The notes: generated by a model not told the origin, from the letters alone. 64,000 bases of DNA from Osedax frankpressi (GCA_964035775.1 OZ038314.1:31976210-32040209); one strand, 5' to 3'; counted from the stretch's first letter, positions 38,710 to 52,372 are shown. Translations and numbers: made by a program.

Positions 38710-40479
38710 TCGTGCGCAATTTGTCCTGCTTCGCTATTTGTATGTGGTTCATGACATAGATTATTTTCTTGTAATTATATGCAAACAAATTAATATAAAA
38801 TATAAGTTATATACCAATAGATTAGTAATATATAATATAGTTACTATGCCATTTAAAAGATTTGTGTGAAATTTAAATATATTTTTATATTTTATTAATA
38901 ATTTATATTCATATATAGGTGTAATTAGAGCGTGTCAATAATAATAATGTAAATATTTATATTTTATATAGATTTTCATGCTCAAAATAATATAGTATTC
39001 ATATTCTGTATTTCTACTGGTATAATCTTAACATTCATTAATAGATTTTCATGCTCAAAATAATATGGTAATTCTCTACAAATTTATGTAGATGACCAAA
39101 TAAAATAAATCAATTTAAAGAACCCCGGTTTTTTATTTAATATTATATAATTACGATTTAATATATATTTTTATAAGTATTATTATAATTCTCATTTGTA
39201 TTTTTCGATATTTATTTATTATTTTATATAAATATATATATATATATATTTATAATTATAATACCCTCACAATATATGAATTAAAGAAATTGCTGATTAA
39301 CTTTAGAAGATTGTTAGACAATAATATTCTATTTGCTTCACATAGCAAGTGAACACATACAATTTTCGTAAATGTATTTATTTTTTCATTTACATATCTA
39401 TTTATAATTAAATGACTATTATTAATCTCTTATTAATCTAGTATTTTTATATATTATAGATTGCAAATAGTAATTATTTAAATTAAATTTATGTACTAAC
39501 TAAACCCTTAGATTTTTTAATTTATGATAATAATTAATTAATTACATTTTAAATTTCGTTTCTTTTAAAACCTATATATAAGTTAATAATAATAATTATT
39601 ATAATTAAAATGAATATAGATAACGATAATTGAAAAATAAATGGATACTATATATAACAGTAATTATAATAATAATTAATTATAATAGCCATTGTTATGC
39701 CGTATTAATAATTTAATTTTTCTACCGATCTGCAATCGTAAACTAGGTTATTATTATTACATATTATTACATAGGTTATTATTATTACATTTTGTTAATG
39801 ATTCTTAATATTTAATCGCATTTAAACATTATATACATATACATTTATTTATATTTTTATTGAATTTCAATAATCATCTCTAATTAAATAAATTTATTAA
39901 AATATTCTATTAATTTATTAATATCTTGCATACTTTTTAGTCGCAACAACCTTGTTACAATATATGCTTTTATATCTATAACTCTTTTATACATTATTAT
40001 TTTATAAAAGTGTTATCTTTTTTTTGTTATTATATTTTCCTAATTTTTATTTACTACATATTTATTATATACTATTATATTTAATAAAGGATTTTAAGTA
40101 TATTTTAATAATTAATTGATTATTAAATTGCGTTTCATATAAACCCTATATATAAGTTAATAACAATAATAATTATCATAATTTCAAATGGATATTAAAT
40201 ATAATAATAATTATTATAATAATTACTTTTATAACTATTTTTATAGGTCATTAATAATTTAATTATTCTACCAATCTGCATTCGTAGTCTAGCTAATTAC
40301 CATTTGTTAATGATTATTAAGACTTAATATTATGTAATAATTGTGTACATATACATTTAATCATAGATATATTGAATATCGAAAATCATTTTTAATTAAA
40401 TTAAATTATTATTTAAATAATGTTATTATTTAATATCTTGTATAATTTTTAGATGCAACAAGCATTCTTGATATGGTAT
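38710..40479. other. AT-rich stretch outside copy C
   Basis: A short GC-richer patch (38710-38770, with GTCGTGCGCAATTTGTCCTGC) is unique in the window. Positions 39110-39240 resemble the 29960-30040 region. Positions 39540-39720 and 40120-40400 are both diverged relatives of 23760-24050, so they form an imperfect direct pair. No gene is visible. Confidence 0.5.
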
Positions 40480-41520
40480 AAGCTGTACCTATATCTCTTT
40501 TAGACTTAAATTTATCATTTTTCTAATTTATATTTAATATATAAGTACATTTATGCTGGATATTTTTTAATATTTGATTATCTACCTTTATCTAATTATA
40601 TCATTATTTATTTATAATGAACAATTGTTAAATATAAAACTTACATAAATTATATTCTAAGTACTGAATTAATATTATAAGATTAGTTAATTTGTAGCTA
40701 TACATTCCGATGGTAAAATGAATATAAATCTTTAGTTGAGTATAATCAAAATTAGAATACCATTCTATATTTTATTTATAAATGTATATACATATTACTA
40801 AAATTATACTTGTACATTAATTATAATTATTATATTTACATATTAATAAAATTATACTTGTTTATTAAGTATAATTATTATTAATTAATTGATAATGACT
40901 ATAATGATTAATAAAAAAATTATTTTAGATTATATATAATAATTGAACGATTTTTTTTAAAGTAATTTAACATGAACTTTAATTTGTGTCTAGAAAATAT
41001 ATCATTTTTATGCATCTGAAGATAATTTATGTGCATCTTGATAAAATATTACAATATAATATTATTGTAATGTAATATGATAATAATATAATATTATAAT
41101 ATAGTTTATTTAAGATAATATAATGTGTTATAATTTATTTAAATTTATTTTTAGATTTAAATGTACATTATTGAACATTATAATGTCCAACATATATGTT
41201 TATAATATTTCTAGTTGAATATTTATAAGAATAATTGTGCTTTTTCGAATACTTACCTTAAATGATTGACACATAACACTACATTCTCAGTATATTATAT
41301 TTAAATATATATATATATATATATATTTAAATAATAAATAAGTACAAAACTGTTCAATTTTCGTATATATAGTTCAACGTAGTATTTCTTATACTAGTTC
41401 ATAAAAAATATCTTAATTACAGACATTTAAAAATCTTTAGACATTAGTCTTATATTACAAATTATTTTAATAAAATCATTTTAAAATGATAAATACTATG
41501 TTAAATACTTAATGACCTAT
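40480..41520 (+). repeat. Six-copy dispersed module, copy right of C
   Basis: In the same orientation as 24.2-25.0 kb and opposite to A 2540-3590. Anchor pairs with A, reversed, are 40549-40620 with 3520-3590, 40980-41110 with 3030-3160 and 41330-41520 with 2540-2700. It suggests that the palindrome once reached further out than copy C now does. Around 41205-41260 a segment faintly resembles RFX exon 9 on the minus strand. Confidence 0.6.
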
Positions 41521-41782
41521 ATACTATACGTATATACAATATAAATAAATAAATAAATATATATATATATATATGGTCAATATTTAGGATATAAACTTTC
41601 ATATAATTCGTGTTACTAAAATATATATTAATAATATACATTTATTTAATTTAAATATAGAGTCTCGACATATAAGTATTTATAGCTGATTGATTTATGG
41701 CATCTACTTTAATAGTATGGTTAATTAATATTACAAGTGTATAATAGTTAATATAAATATATATATATACATAAATATATAA

Positions 41783-41830
<48 letters not shown>

Positions 41831-42899
41831 AGGTGTTTGCGGAAAATATTTGAATTAATATCTTATGGTAGGAATATTTCTAGAATGGTCAAGTAGTCGA
41901 TATTTATAGAAATGCGACATCGTAATTAATTATACATTAGTTTAATTTTATATTATATAAACATAAATACAATATTTTTATTAGTTTTACGCAAATATAA
42001 ACTTATTCAAATATTTATTTTAAATAGTATATCTTAGGATATTTATGAACATAATAGGTTTCATTAAATATATAATATATTATACTTTATTTTTTAATAT
42101 AATTTCTAATTAATATTATTTAAATAAAATAAACGTATAGTAAGAAATAACAGTCAATTAAACAAAGACAATTTTAGTGATTAGACAATTTACACATTTC
42201 TGAACTAAAAAAATGTTGATTTATGCATATTTATATGTATGGTTAGTTTTTTAATATATATAAATGTATACATAAATACAATAGTGTGTATATTATTTAG
42301 TTTTTATCCTAAATCTATACTTATTTTATTTACATATTTATTTTTATATTGTTATTATATGCATCATCCAAATCAGTTAAATTTTATGTTTCCATGGTTA
42401 GTGAATTTGTATATTACTAACTATAATTACAATGTATATAACCCTTCTATTTCAGAGAAATACTACGAATGATGTCAATAAATAAAACTCATATGACCTC
42501 TTAAGTTTATTCTTCAGTTTATTGTTTATTGATATTTAATATAACAAATATTGTATAATATAATATAAAATAGCAATTAATGTTTACATTATACAATAAT
42601 AAAGAGTATATCAATAATATAATTATTTACATATCCTGATAAGCAATTGTGTAAAAAAAACTTTTTAAATTCAAAAATTCTTTTCGAGTTTCGCAAAAAT
42701 TGTCCAATCGCCTATTAAAGAATCACTTGATATCCTTTAATGAAGATTTCTTAATGGTATCTAAAAACAATAACATGTGAAATATATATATATATATATA
42801 TACTATTTATGAACATAGAAAATATAAAAATATAAATACCTAATTTATATATTTAAATTATGTTTTATTTAAGATAATATTCTTCGTAGTATAGTCATA
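41521..42899. other. AT-rich stretch with repeat fragments
   Basis: TA tracts lie at 41789-41822 and 42782-42801. Positions 42360-42480 are a diverged relative of the CATCCAATTCAGATCC and CTATTTCAG repeat landmarks. Positions 42681-42742 are the third copy of the block at 21881-21945. A 77-codon frame (42239-42472) spans these fragments and is not credited. Confidence 0.5.
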
Positions 42900-43092
42900 T
42901 ATAAAATATATTTTTTGGGGGAAATACAATTTTTTTTAAATCCCAAAATTTGGAGTAGTCTTCGAGTAGTCATACATTTTGACAAAATCTTCGATATCGT
43001 AGTAGCAGGGATAGTTGCTAGCGCTCCGCGCTTGCTGGGATTTTCTGAAGTCGCATTATATTAGGGGGGATACTCGTATGTATAAATATGAG
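42900..43092. other. GC-richer island of unknown origin
   Basis: About 190 bp including TTGCTAGCGCTCCGCGCTTGCTGG, shortened here to its core GCGCTCCGCGC, contrasts with flanks that are almost pure AT. It has G-runs at both sides (TTTTTTGGGGGAAAT and TTAGGGGGGATACTC). No long frame, tRNA or rRNA match was recognised. It is present once in the window. An inserted fragment of a mobile element is possible. Confidence 0.4.
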
Positions 43093-43555
43093 TAATTTCA
43101 GTATATAGTATACACATAGGAGCAGCATCTTACATTAAAGCTTTAATATAACTAGCTCGGACACGGGCATTTTATTTTGACTTATTTAAAGTTACACCAA
43201 TTATTGTTAAGTATTATAAACATTCATAATATTAGTACTTCGTGATACATTTGAATAATTATGGTGTTTATAAAGTATTTTTTTATATCAAATATTATTT
43301 ACAAAATCTTTATACTAAAATATATAACACATGTTATGTATAATATACATTGTTAAATATAACATTATATATGTAATAAATATACTATGAACATTTTATA
43401 AACATGTTATTAACATACTATTAAAACAAATGTTTTATTTACAATATTGCATATATATGTATATTACATAGTATACACTATGTATTACTGTATCTTATAT
43501 TATTTTATTACTATATATTAATGTATCTTATATTATTTTATTACTAGATAGTTTT

Positions 43556-43680
43556 AGGTTAATGCGCTGCAGCACAATTTACATGTAAATTGTCTTTATT
43601 GCGTTGTGTAGAATTATATCTAATTAAATATTTTTAATGATCCTAGGTTCAAATCTCTCTTGTAATGCTTTGAATTTTTA
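43556..43680 (+). repeat. tRNA-like (SINE-like) segment, array unit 1
   Basis: TAGGTTAATGCGCTG fits a polymerase III A box, and about 80 bp later GGTTCAAATCT fits a B box. The gap is longer than in a plain tRNA and no cloverleaf could be drawn, so this is best read as a tRNA-derived repeat. Confidence 0.45.
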
Positions 43681-44221
43681 TATCAATTTAAAAAAATATT
43701 TAAATGTAAATGACAATAAATAACAAGGATAAATTGTTTTACCTATGTTAATTTACATCAAATATTGTTACCTATTATATCCATTTATAATATTAGTACT
43801 TATAAGTACTATAAGTATGATTATAATCATGATATATCTGATTAACTATGGTTATTGTAAATTTTAAATATTTTTTTATAAAATTGTTACCATAAAATAT
43901 ATAACATATACGATATACATGTAATAAATATACTATGACAATTTTATGAATATGTTATTAACATACTATTAAAACAAATGTTTTATTTACAATATTATAT
44001 ATATATTTATATTACATAGTATACACTATGTATTACTGTATCTTATATTATTTTATTACTATGTATTAATGTATCTTATATTATTTTATTACTAGATAGT
44101 TGTATAATAGTTTCTCATAGTGAAATTGTAATATTTTATTTTTGTATAGAAATAATAAGATATGTAATTAAATTTATATAAAATATATATTTTTTAAAAT
44201 TTACAATAAAGCCTCATTTGT

Positions 44222-44335
44222 CGTATAGGTTAATGCGCTGTAGATTTTCTTTATGGCGTTATGTAGAATTATATCTAAATAAATATTTTTAATGATTCTA
44301 GGTTCAAATCTCTCTTGTAATGCTTTGAATTTTTA
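44222..44335 (+). repeat. tRNA-like (SINE-like) segment, array unit 2
   Basis: Same boxes as unit 1: GTATAGGTTAATGCGCTG and GGTTCAAATCTC. The two units are close to identical around the boxes. Confidence 0.45.
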
Positions 44336-44858
44336 TATCAATTTAAAAAAATATTTGATATCACTATTAAAAACATATTTTAATGTAAATGACAATACAT
44401 AACAAGGATAAATAGTTTTACCTATGTTAATTTACATCAAGTATTGTTACCTATTATTTAATATTATTACTTAATCATGATATATCTGAATAATTATGGT
44501 CATTGAAAATTTTAAATATTTTTTTATAAAATTGTTACCATAAAATATATAACATATACGATATACATGTAATAAATGTACTATGACAATTTTATGAATA
44601 TGTTATTAACATACTATTAAAACAAATATTTTATTTACAATATTGTATATATATTTATATTACATAGTATGCACTATGTATTACTGTATCTTATATTATT
44701 TTATTACTATGTATTAATGTATATTATATTATTTTATTACTAGATAATTTTATAATAGTTTCTCATAGTGATATTTTATTTTTGTATAGAAATAATAATA
44801 TATGTAATTAAATAAATATAAAATATGTATTTTTTTAAATTTACAAAAAGTGTTCGTA

Positions 44859-44889
44859 TGTCGTGTAGCTTAATGCTCTGTACGTTTCC

Positions 44890-44934
<45 letters not shown>

Positions 44935-45037
44935 GAAACGTACAGCGTATTAACGTATACGTTATGTAGAATTACATCTAATTACATATTTGTAATGATC
45001 TAGGTTCAAATATATCTTGTAGCGCATTGAATAATCG
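44859..45037 (+). repeat. tRNA-like (SINE-like) segment, array unit 3
   Basis: The A-box-like TGTAGCTTAATGCTCTG is closest of the three to the tRNA consensus; the later GGTTCAAATATA is a weakened B box. A hairpin with a TA loop separates them. Confidence 0.4.
44878..44945. repeat. Inverted repeat with a (TA)n loop
   Basis: Arms CTGTACGTTTCCTTT and AAAGGAAACGTACAG are perfect and flank an uninterrupted TA run. The right arm is a fold-back copy of sequence that in the sister units continues directly, so it arose inside the third unit. Confidence 0.9.
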
Positions 45038-45060
45038 CTATATTTGTAATACAAAAATTA

Positions 45061-45638
45061 TATATTTATTTACTGTTACAATATTAAGTTTCATAGTATT
45101 TGTTTTCATTATACATAAATGAGTTCAATTTTTCTAGATATATTATTAACTAGGTATTAAATAATAAGTGATACATACATCTCAAAAATAGTAGCTTCAT
45201 AATAATTAAGTTCGATATAATTTTCATGGAAATAATATATTAATTGAAAACGAGTTTATAGTAAAATTAATTATAAATATACTTCGACTTGATCATTTGT
45301 ATGCTTAAATATTTTTTTTAATATTGCAAACATTTTAATTGATCACGGGTTCAGACCTCAGAAACAGTTATTAATTTTAAGAATCTTAGTTACAATATAT
45401 TATCTAAAATTATAAATAAAATCGAAATATGTTTAAAATATTTTATGTGCTCGATAATTCTATATTAATTAAATTAATTATGAGTTGTTAGATATTTATG
45501 AGTGGCTAGTATATTTAAATATGTGCATTACATTAAACATATTAAATAAGTAAATTACAATAATTATCAGAAATTAAATTAAATACTGTATTATATTATA
45601 ACCAAATAAAAAATTATATTGTATATAATGATATTGCT
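45061..45638. other. AT-rich stretch after the tandem array
   Basis: No repeat partner or gene was recognised. A further GGTTCAGACCTC-like sequence at about 45348 could be a very decayed relative of the tRNA-like B box. Confidence 0.4.
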
Positions 45639-46161
45639 TTATTCTATTAATTTATTTAATGTTCTTATATTAGATTTTAATACATTATTGAATTTCGTTC
45701 GGACTTTTAAATATATTTCGTCCTCGGAAAGTTTTAAAAAACACGGTGGAGAATATATTTTTAATATTTCTATTATTTCTTGCTTTCCTGAAAATTTTTA
45801 ATTAACCATTTGTAATTATCAGTATTAAAATTAAATGTGAATTATACATAAATTAAGTATAATTTTTATTTGCATATTAATAACCTGGCATTTTTTTTTT
45901 TAAATGATATAGAGTGTTCCGATAATTTCTGAAATTCTATTTTATTCCATTTGATATTTACAGCTGTTTGAAATAATGATGTGTTTAATTATATATTTAT
46001 ATACATATATATTATACATAATTAAATATTTTTTAAATTGTATTTATATACCTTTTTTGATATCATCATTTTCACAGTAACTATACTCATCATTATTTAT
46101 TTCATCTTCAACACAAATATTTTTGATAGATGGATTCGTGAAGTTTCTCCTGGCGTATCAT
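45639..46161 (-). pseudogene. Three exons of an unrecognised minus-strand gene, phase break before the last
   Basis: Exon-like blocks are 46161-46052, 45963-45885 and 45787-45639, each with AG/GT borders and short introns. The first two join in one frame: FTNPSIKNICVEDEINND, then DDIKKAVNIKWNKIEF and LSEHSISFKKKNA. The third encodes IIEILKIYSPPCFLKLSEDE, VRTKFNNVLK and ends LNKLIE with a stop, but in a phase that does not follow from the second. An A11 run near the end of the second exon is a likely place for a lost or gained base, in the genome or in the read. The first exon is open in this frame only from a second acceptor, after ACGCCAG. The composition (charged, soluble) is unlike the TA noise around it. 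No family is recognised and the 5' end was not found. Confidence 0.5.
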
Positions 46162-47490
46162 CTGAAATGAAATATAAGTAGATTACATGCATACACACAT
46201 GTATATGTAAGTTTGAGTATTAAATCATGTAAGGTATTTAACTCGGTCAAATAGTCGATACTGCTATATAATAATGTAATGTTCCTTATACTAAGCTTTC
46301 ATATATATGGTCGATATATATAGGCCAATATAAATAATAAATAATAAATATGCATTGATTTATTTGTATGAATGAATTTAATTTTTTATAAAAACAATTA
46401 ACTTGATAAGAATGATAAATTTCATATCATTAATAAAATTAATAATACAAATAAAAAATATAATTATCTATTACATTATTTTTATAAATGTATTGATTTA
46501 TCATAAATTAATTGAATTAGTTATTCATTGGCGCTAAATATACGATTTTTAATTTGGTCAGGTTTCATGGGTTTATATTAATATATACATATATATTTAA
46601 AACTATAAATATACATACTCATTATAATATAAATATTAAATAACGTATATTGTAATAATTACATTGTTATATTTCATTCTCAATTATTAATTCTTTATAA
46701 TTTTAATAATTGTAATAATATAATTTAATATCAATCAACTATAAAACGGCATGAGGTATTATATATAATATTATCAATACTATTACTTATATTAAATATA
46801 TCTATATTTTAAAAGATATATATAATACAAATATATATAATAATATTAGTATTTTACTAACATAATTCATTATAAAAATGTAATTTTAATTAGATAATTT
46901 AAATAAATTACAACTCAACAATATATAGTCTTGAATAAAAATGAATGACGGAAGTTTATTTTTATTTACAAATAATAATAATTAATAAAAATTATAATCT
47001 TTGTTCCTTTTTAATTTAAAAAAATATATATTCCGGAAATGGAAAAATTAGTCTCTTAATAATACATTTTTCTAAAATTTGTAATAAAATAGATTTTTTT
47101 TTGAAAATAAAGATTAAATATGAAATATTAATATAAAAATTCTTCATCAAATAAAATATTAAATGTATCCATTTCCATATGAAAAAATGATTTTATAATA
47201 TGGGTGTATTAACCCGTTTTACATATTTTGATGATATGCATCATCAATAATAAACCTTATATATTTCCATAAGTTATCGATACAATAAAATAAATTAAAG
47301 GTATACATGAAGTATAGCTCATCTTTTATAACATATCATAATTGCAATATCTAAAACGAAAACTATCATGTTAAACTATGTAGCTGACATGGAAACATCC
47401 GGTATATTAGACGTTTCTATATTGAGGGTGTATTAGTCTGGTTTTTTTCCTGATTTGTCTGTAATTGTCTGTGTTAGTATATATATATAA
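46162..47490. other. AT-rich stretch between the unique gene fragment and copy B
   Basis: A patch at 47340-47450 is GC-richer, and on the plus strand reads MLNYVADMETSGILDV and a few more residues to a stop. On the minus strand 47180-47130 encodes MEMDTFNILFDEEFLY and a stop. Either could be an exon, but nothing connects them. Similarity to copy A begins at 47491. Confidence 0.4.
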
Positions 47491-47997
47491 ATATAAATTT
47501 AAATATATATTTATAACTATATTCAATTTATTATTTATTAGTTTGTATTATTTGTATAACTTCTGTATACATAAATTTAATTTACTGAATAACCGTTACA
47601 CATATGTATATTATTTATACGATGCAATTTCGCAATGTTACTTAATATATAATTTTAATATGAGACATGTTGAATATGTATTGTATCATAAATTAATGTA
47701 GTACTATTTATGTAGTCTATGCTTTTATAAAATCACATGACATATTAGTAATTATTTGAAATAATTATCCTTGAAATAATTAATGAAATTAAACAAAATT
47801 CTATATCATATTAATTCTATATATTAATAATTAGAAAAACAATCTAGCTATCAACTTAATTATAAATAAACAGTGTTATGAATCATAATCAAAATTAAAT
47901 ATATTCTGTATATTTTTGTAGTGAGAATTAAGTTTCAGTAGCTCATTGAGGGTTATACAGGTATATAAGATGTATCGAATAGTAAATCGATATAAAC

Positions 47998-48132
47998 GAT
48001 TAAACCTACCTATCAGCGATAGGATGATTTTGGTTGTAGTTGTTAATCATTTTCTACTATGTTAATATTTTTAATAATCTAAATAATTTACATCTACATA
48101 CACACATATATACACATACACACTCACATACA

Positions 48133-48204
<72 letters not shown>

Positions 48205-48585
48205 AGTAATAATCTAAATAAAAACTGTATTTATTTGATTAGTATATAAGTCCTTCATTATCTCAAAAATTTACATAACTCGAATATCTAAAAACATCTA
48301 AAACATATGATATTTTTATAGTTTTTATTAAATATAATATAATTATATTATATATATTATAAACGATTTATTTATCCTATGTCGCTTAAGTTTTTAAAGA
48401 TTTAAAAATGTAAATAAAAGATTATACTTAAGTTTAATTATCTCGATATATTGAATAATTAGACAATAATCAATAAATTTAGTTTATGTAAGAATCTTAC
48501 TATATGCAAAATGAATAGAATTTTGAAATTTACTTATATATTACCTTTCAAGTTGTGAATATTTAGAAAATGTTATACAAATGTC
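47998..48585 (-). pseudogene. Ancient RFX-like gene relic, copy B
   Basis: Direct counterpart of 1165-1745. It keeps the intron-10-like, exon-10-like and exon-2-end-like pieces with similar decay, so the relic predates the A/B duplication. Confidence 0.5.
48100..48199. repeat. (CA)n(TA)n microsatellite
   Basis: A longer and purer CA tract than its partner at 1261-1380. It produces an HTHTHT frame that is not a gene. Confidence 0.95.
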
Positions 48586-48713
48586 TAATTATTAAAATAA
48601 ATTATGATATATAAATGTAGTTATATTAAATATATTATATAATATATAGTACATATTTATATATATAGTAATATATACAAATTTATATGAAATTATTTTA
48701 AATACTCTATATA

Positions 48714-48760
<47 letters not shown>

Positions 48761-48861
48761 TATTAATAACACCATTAAATACACCATCAAACTCAGATCA
48801 AGGTAATGTAATCATGGTTAGCTAGTATGTATAATAGTAATTATAATTACACTGAATATAA

Positions 48862-49090
48862 CCTTTCTATTTTAGAAAATACTACGAATGATTTAATATT
48901 ATAGATATTAATAGAAAAACATTTTTTCTAGAAATGTATATTTTATACTAACAAAATTGATATAAATAAATATAACCTTTCTATTTCAGAAAATACTACG
49001 AATGATTTAATATTATAGATATTAATAGAAATACATTTTTTTTAGAAATGTATATTTTATACTAAAAAAATTGATAATAAATAAAATCAA
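48862..49090. repeat. 114-bp tandem pair, copy B
   Basis: Counterpart of 2041-2268, with unit starts at 48862 and 48976. The same spacing shows that the tandem pair predates the A/B split. Confidence 0.8.
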
Positions 49091-49285
49091 AATTTGTAAT
49101 TTAATTATATAACACAATACATCTTGTTTTCATATTATCTATATAATTTATATACTTAATAAGAATATATATTTTCAATATTTGATTAATAATATTAATT
49201 CATTTTAAATGTAATCAAATTAAATAAATGTATATTATTAATATATATTTCAGTAACAAGAATGATATGATATCCTAAATATTGA

Positions 49286-49361
<76 letters not shown>
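49286..49361. repeat. (CT)n(TA)n microsatellite, copy B
   Basis: Counterpart of 2434-2527, shorter CT run. Confidence 0.95.
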
Positions 49362-49379
49362 TTTATAAGTATAGTATAT

Positions 49380-49560
49380 ATGTCATTAACTACGTGTTTA
49401 TTATTTTTAAATTATTTTATTAAAATAATTTGTAATATAAATCTAAAGACTTTTAAAAGCCCAGAATTAAGATTTTTTATAGATTAATATAAGAAATAAT
49501 ACATTGAACTATTAATATGAAAATTGAACAGTTTTTAACTTATCAGATGTATGGTTACAA

Positions 49561-49620
<60 letters not shown>

Positions 49621-50430
49621 AATAATATATCGAGAATGATATACCGTGTTATGTATCAATCATTAATGGAGGTATTCGAAAAAGATAAATTATTCTTATA
49701 ATATATTCAACTAAAATTTAATAAACATATTATACACATATATTTTAAACCTTATAATGTTCAATAATGATAATGTAAATCACCTGGATTATAACACACT
49801 ATGTTTTATATTAACTATGTTATAATACTATATTCATTATTATTATCATTTTACATAATTATATTGCATTACAAATTGCAATAACATTATATTGTAATAT
49901 TATATCAAGATGTACATATATTATCTCCAGATGCTTATTTATGATATATTTTCTAGACAAAATTAAAGTTCATGTTAAATTACTTAAAATAATTGTTCAA
50001 TTATTTATATATAAAATAACTTTTTATTAATCATTATAATAATTATTAATTAATTAATAATACTTATAAGAAGTATACAAGTATCATTTTATTATTATGT
50101 AAATACATATATAAATAATATATAATAGCTATAATTAATATACAAATATCATTTAGTAATATGTACATACATTTATAAATAAAATATAGAGCTATATTCC
50201 GGAATCATAATTTTGATTATTCTCAACTAAAGATTTATATTCGTTTTTACATTCGGAATACTACAAACAAATTAATATTATATTAATAATTTAATACTTA
50301 AAATATAATTTATATAAGTTATATATTTTAAAAGTGTCAATTATAAATAAATAATGATATAACTAGACAAAGGTAGCTAATAAAATCTTAAAAAATATCA
50401 AGCATACATATTAAATATAATATTATATAA
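49380..50430 (-). repeat. Six-copy dispersed module, copy in B
   Basis: Counterpart of 2540-3590 with the same landmarks and order. No gene is seen between it and the polypurine block; the TA tract at 50957-51004 yields a false 98-codon frame. Confidence 0.65.
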
Positions 50431-50951
50431 TATATATTAAATAAACATTAGAAAATTGTTAAATTTGAACACCTTTGTAAAATAATAATTCATAAAAGAG
50501 TAATAGATATAAATAAGCCTATATCATAACAAGCGTGCAACAACTACAAATTATGCAAGATATTAATAAATTAATAATTTTTTTTAATAAATTTAATTAA
50601 AGATGATTATTGAATTCAATAAAACTATGATTAAATGTATATAACCATATAAAATAGATTATAGAATGTGAATGTTCTTATAAATATAATAAATCTTTTG
50701 CCATGTGAATGTGTAATAATTAATCGTATAAAATCATTATTATTTAATTGTGTGATTTTGATTGTATACATTTGCAGAGTATGATTGTGTAGATGTATAT
50801 CTGACCTCGACTGTGATTAGTATAAGAGTGTGCGTTGTGGATAATGTCTACACTTCATTAATATCTAGAATACATATAAAACTGTGAAGTCTTTATGAGA
50901 ATAATTCTATTTCCCTTGCGAGCATTTGTTTATTAATAAATAATAATAATA

Positions 50952-51006
<55 letters not shown>

Positions 51007-51540
51007 CAAACCTAATTCCGATATATTCTTAATATATTACTTTACTTTACAATTGCTTATCATTTGTTTTCTTAATATTAGTAGTATTATGGATCATATC
51101 ATGTCTGTTTTAACGAATATAGATAATAAAAATCATATATTTATAAAAATAATTTCTGATTATTATATAAATATAAATTTATATATATATATAAGTGATA
51201 ATATCATTATTATAAAATATCATTATTATTTTACAAATTGTATTTGTAATTAGATATAATTATGTTACATCAATTATCTCGAGTAATGCAGTTAAATTAT
51301 ATTCATATTTGTTTTTTTTTATTATTAAATAATTATTTCTAGACATATTGAAAATATGAAGACATTATTTTATATTATAATTTATTGAAATGCAATATAT
51401 TATTAATTATATGTTTTATATTATGCTTTATTAAATATTAATTATTAATTACATCATATTAATCATATGTATAGAACAACACTTATATAACAAAAATCAA
51501 TTAACAATGCTATGAATATAACATCAAGTATAGGAATATA

Positions 51541-51690
51541 ATGAGTGGGAGTGGAAGAATGAGTGGGAGTGGGAGTTGGAGAGGAAAGAGAGGAGAAGTA
51601 GAGGAAGAAGAAGGGGAATAGGAAGATGGAGTGGGAGATGAAGATGGAGATAGAGATGGAGATGGAGATGTAGATGGAGATGGAGATGTG
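51541..51690. repeat. Polypurine block at its home position in B, shortened
   Basis: Only the right part of the A block (4944-5095) remains. The left part, with about 200 bp including CCTATACCCAATATT, is deleted here but is kept in the inverted copy at 54787-55309. Confidence 0.85.
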
Positions 51691-52114
51691 TGAAGTTCAC
51701 AGTTATATACTATCCACTAGAGGAGAGCGGTAGTTATTAATTGTTATCAATATTATTACAATTATTATAATAATATCATATACTACATTGTATACTATAA
51801 TGTATGTGATCTATCTATTAAGTATACTTATATGTATACTTTATATTTAAATTAATTATATAATACAGGATGTATTATATTATATCTAATATAACTATTG
51901 TTTAATATAATAAGTAATATGTTATTCATCATCACATATATATGTAATACTAACAAATGGGTTATATGTTGGATCAATGAATGTTATCAAATAAGTTACA
52001 AACTTTATAATAAACAACACACGTACATTTTTACAGAACGCACGCAATAAAAATACAATTAATTTATAAATAATATTTCAGGATTATATTACTAGTCAAC
52101 TGTATGAAAATTAA

Positions 52115-52168
<54 letters not shown>

Positions 52169-52198
52169 ATGTAAAATAGTATTTCAATAATGAATGAG

Positions 52199-52372
52199 TT
52201 GGAAAACCCTTTTTATAATGTTTATTATTTAAAAGGGTTTTTCATCTAAACGTAACTCTAGAAAACCCTTTACAAATGTTAGAGGGTTTTAAATTCGATT
52301 AAAACTGGAAAACCCTTTTGAAAATTAAGAGGGTTTTCTATTTTAAATCGACTAATAGAAAACCCTTTTTTC
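52199..52372. repeat. AAAACCCTT hairpin cluster, copy B
   Basis: All seven motifs of 5598-5768 are kept; only a few bases differ, outside or at the edge of the motifs. Confidence 0.8.

Larger units (their letters stand above)
43196..45060 (+). repeat. Three-unit tandem array of about 0.6-0.7 kb with tRNA-like boxes
   Basis: Units begin near 43196, 43766 and 44443. Each contains AAATATATAACA, a CATGTTATTAACATACTATTAAAAC segment (shared core TTATTAACATACTATT), an internal 34-bp doublet around GTATCTTATATTATTTTATTAC and then a tRNA-like stretch. The first unit lacks about 120 bp kept in the other two. The array is outside all duplicated copies. The third unit carries an extra hairpin with a TA loop. 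Confidence 0.85.

Noticed and set aside
43556-43680. Functional tRNA gene
   Set aside because: The A and B boxes are about 80 bp apart and no acceptor stem or anticodon arm could be paired.
43196-45060. CRISPR array
   Set aside because: Only three units of about 0.6 kb with no short direct repeats and spacers, in a eukaryotic context.
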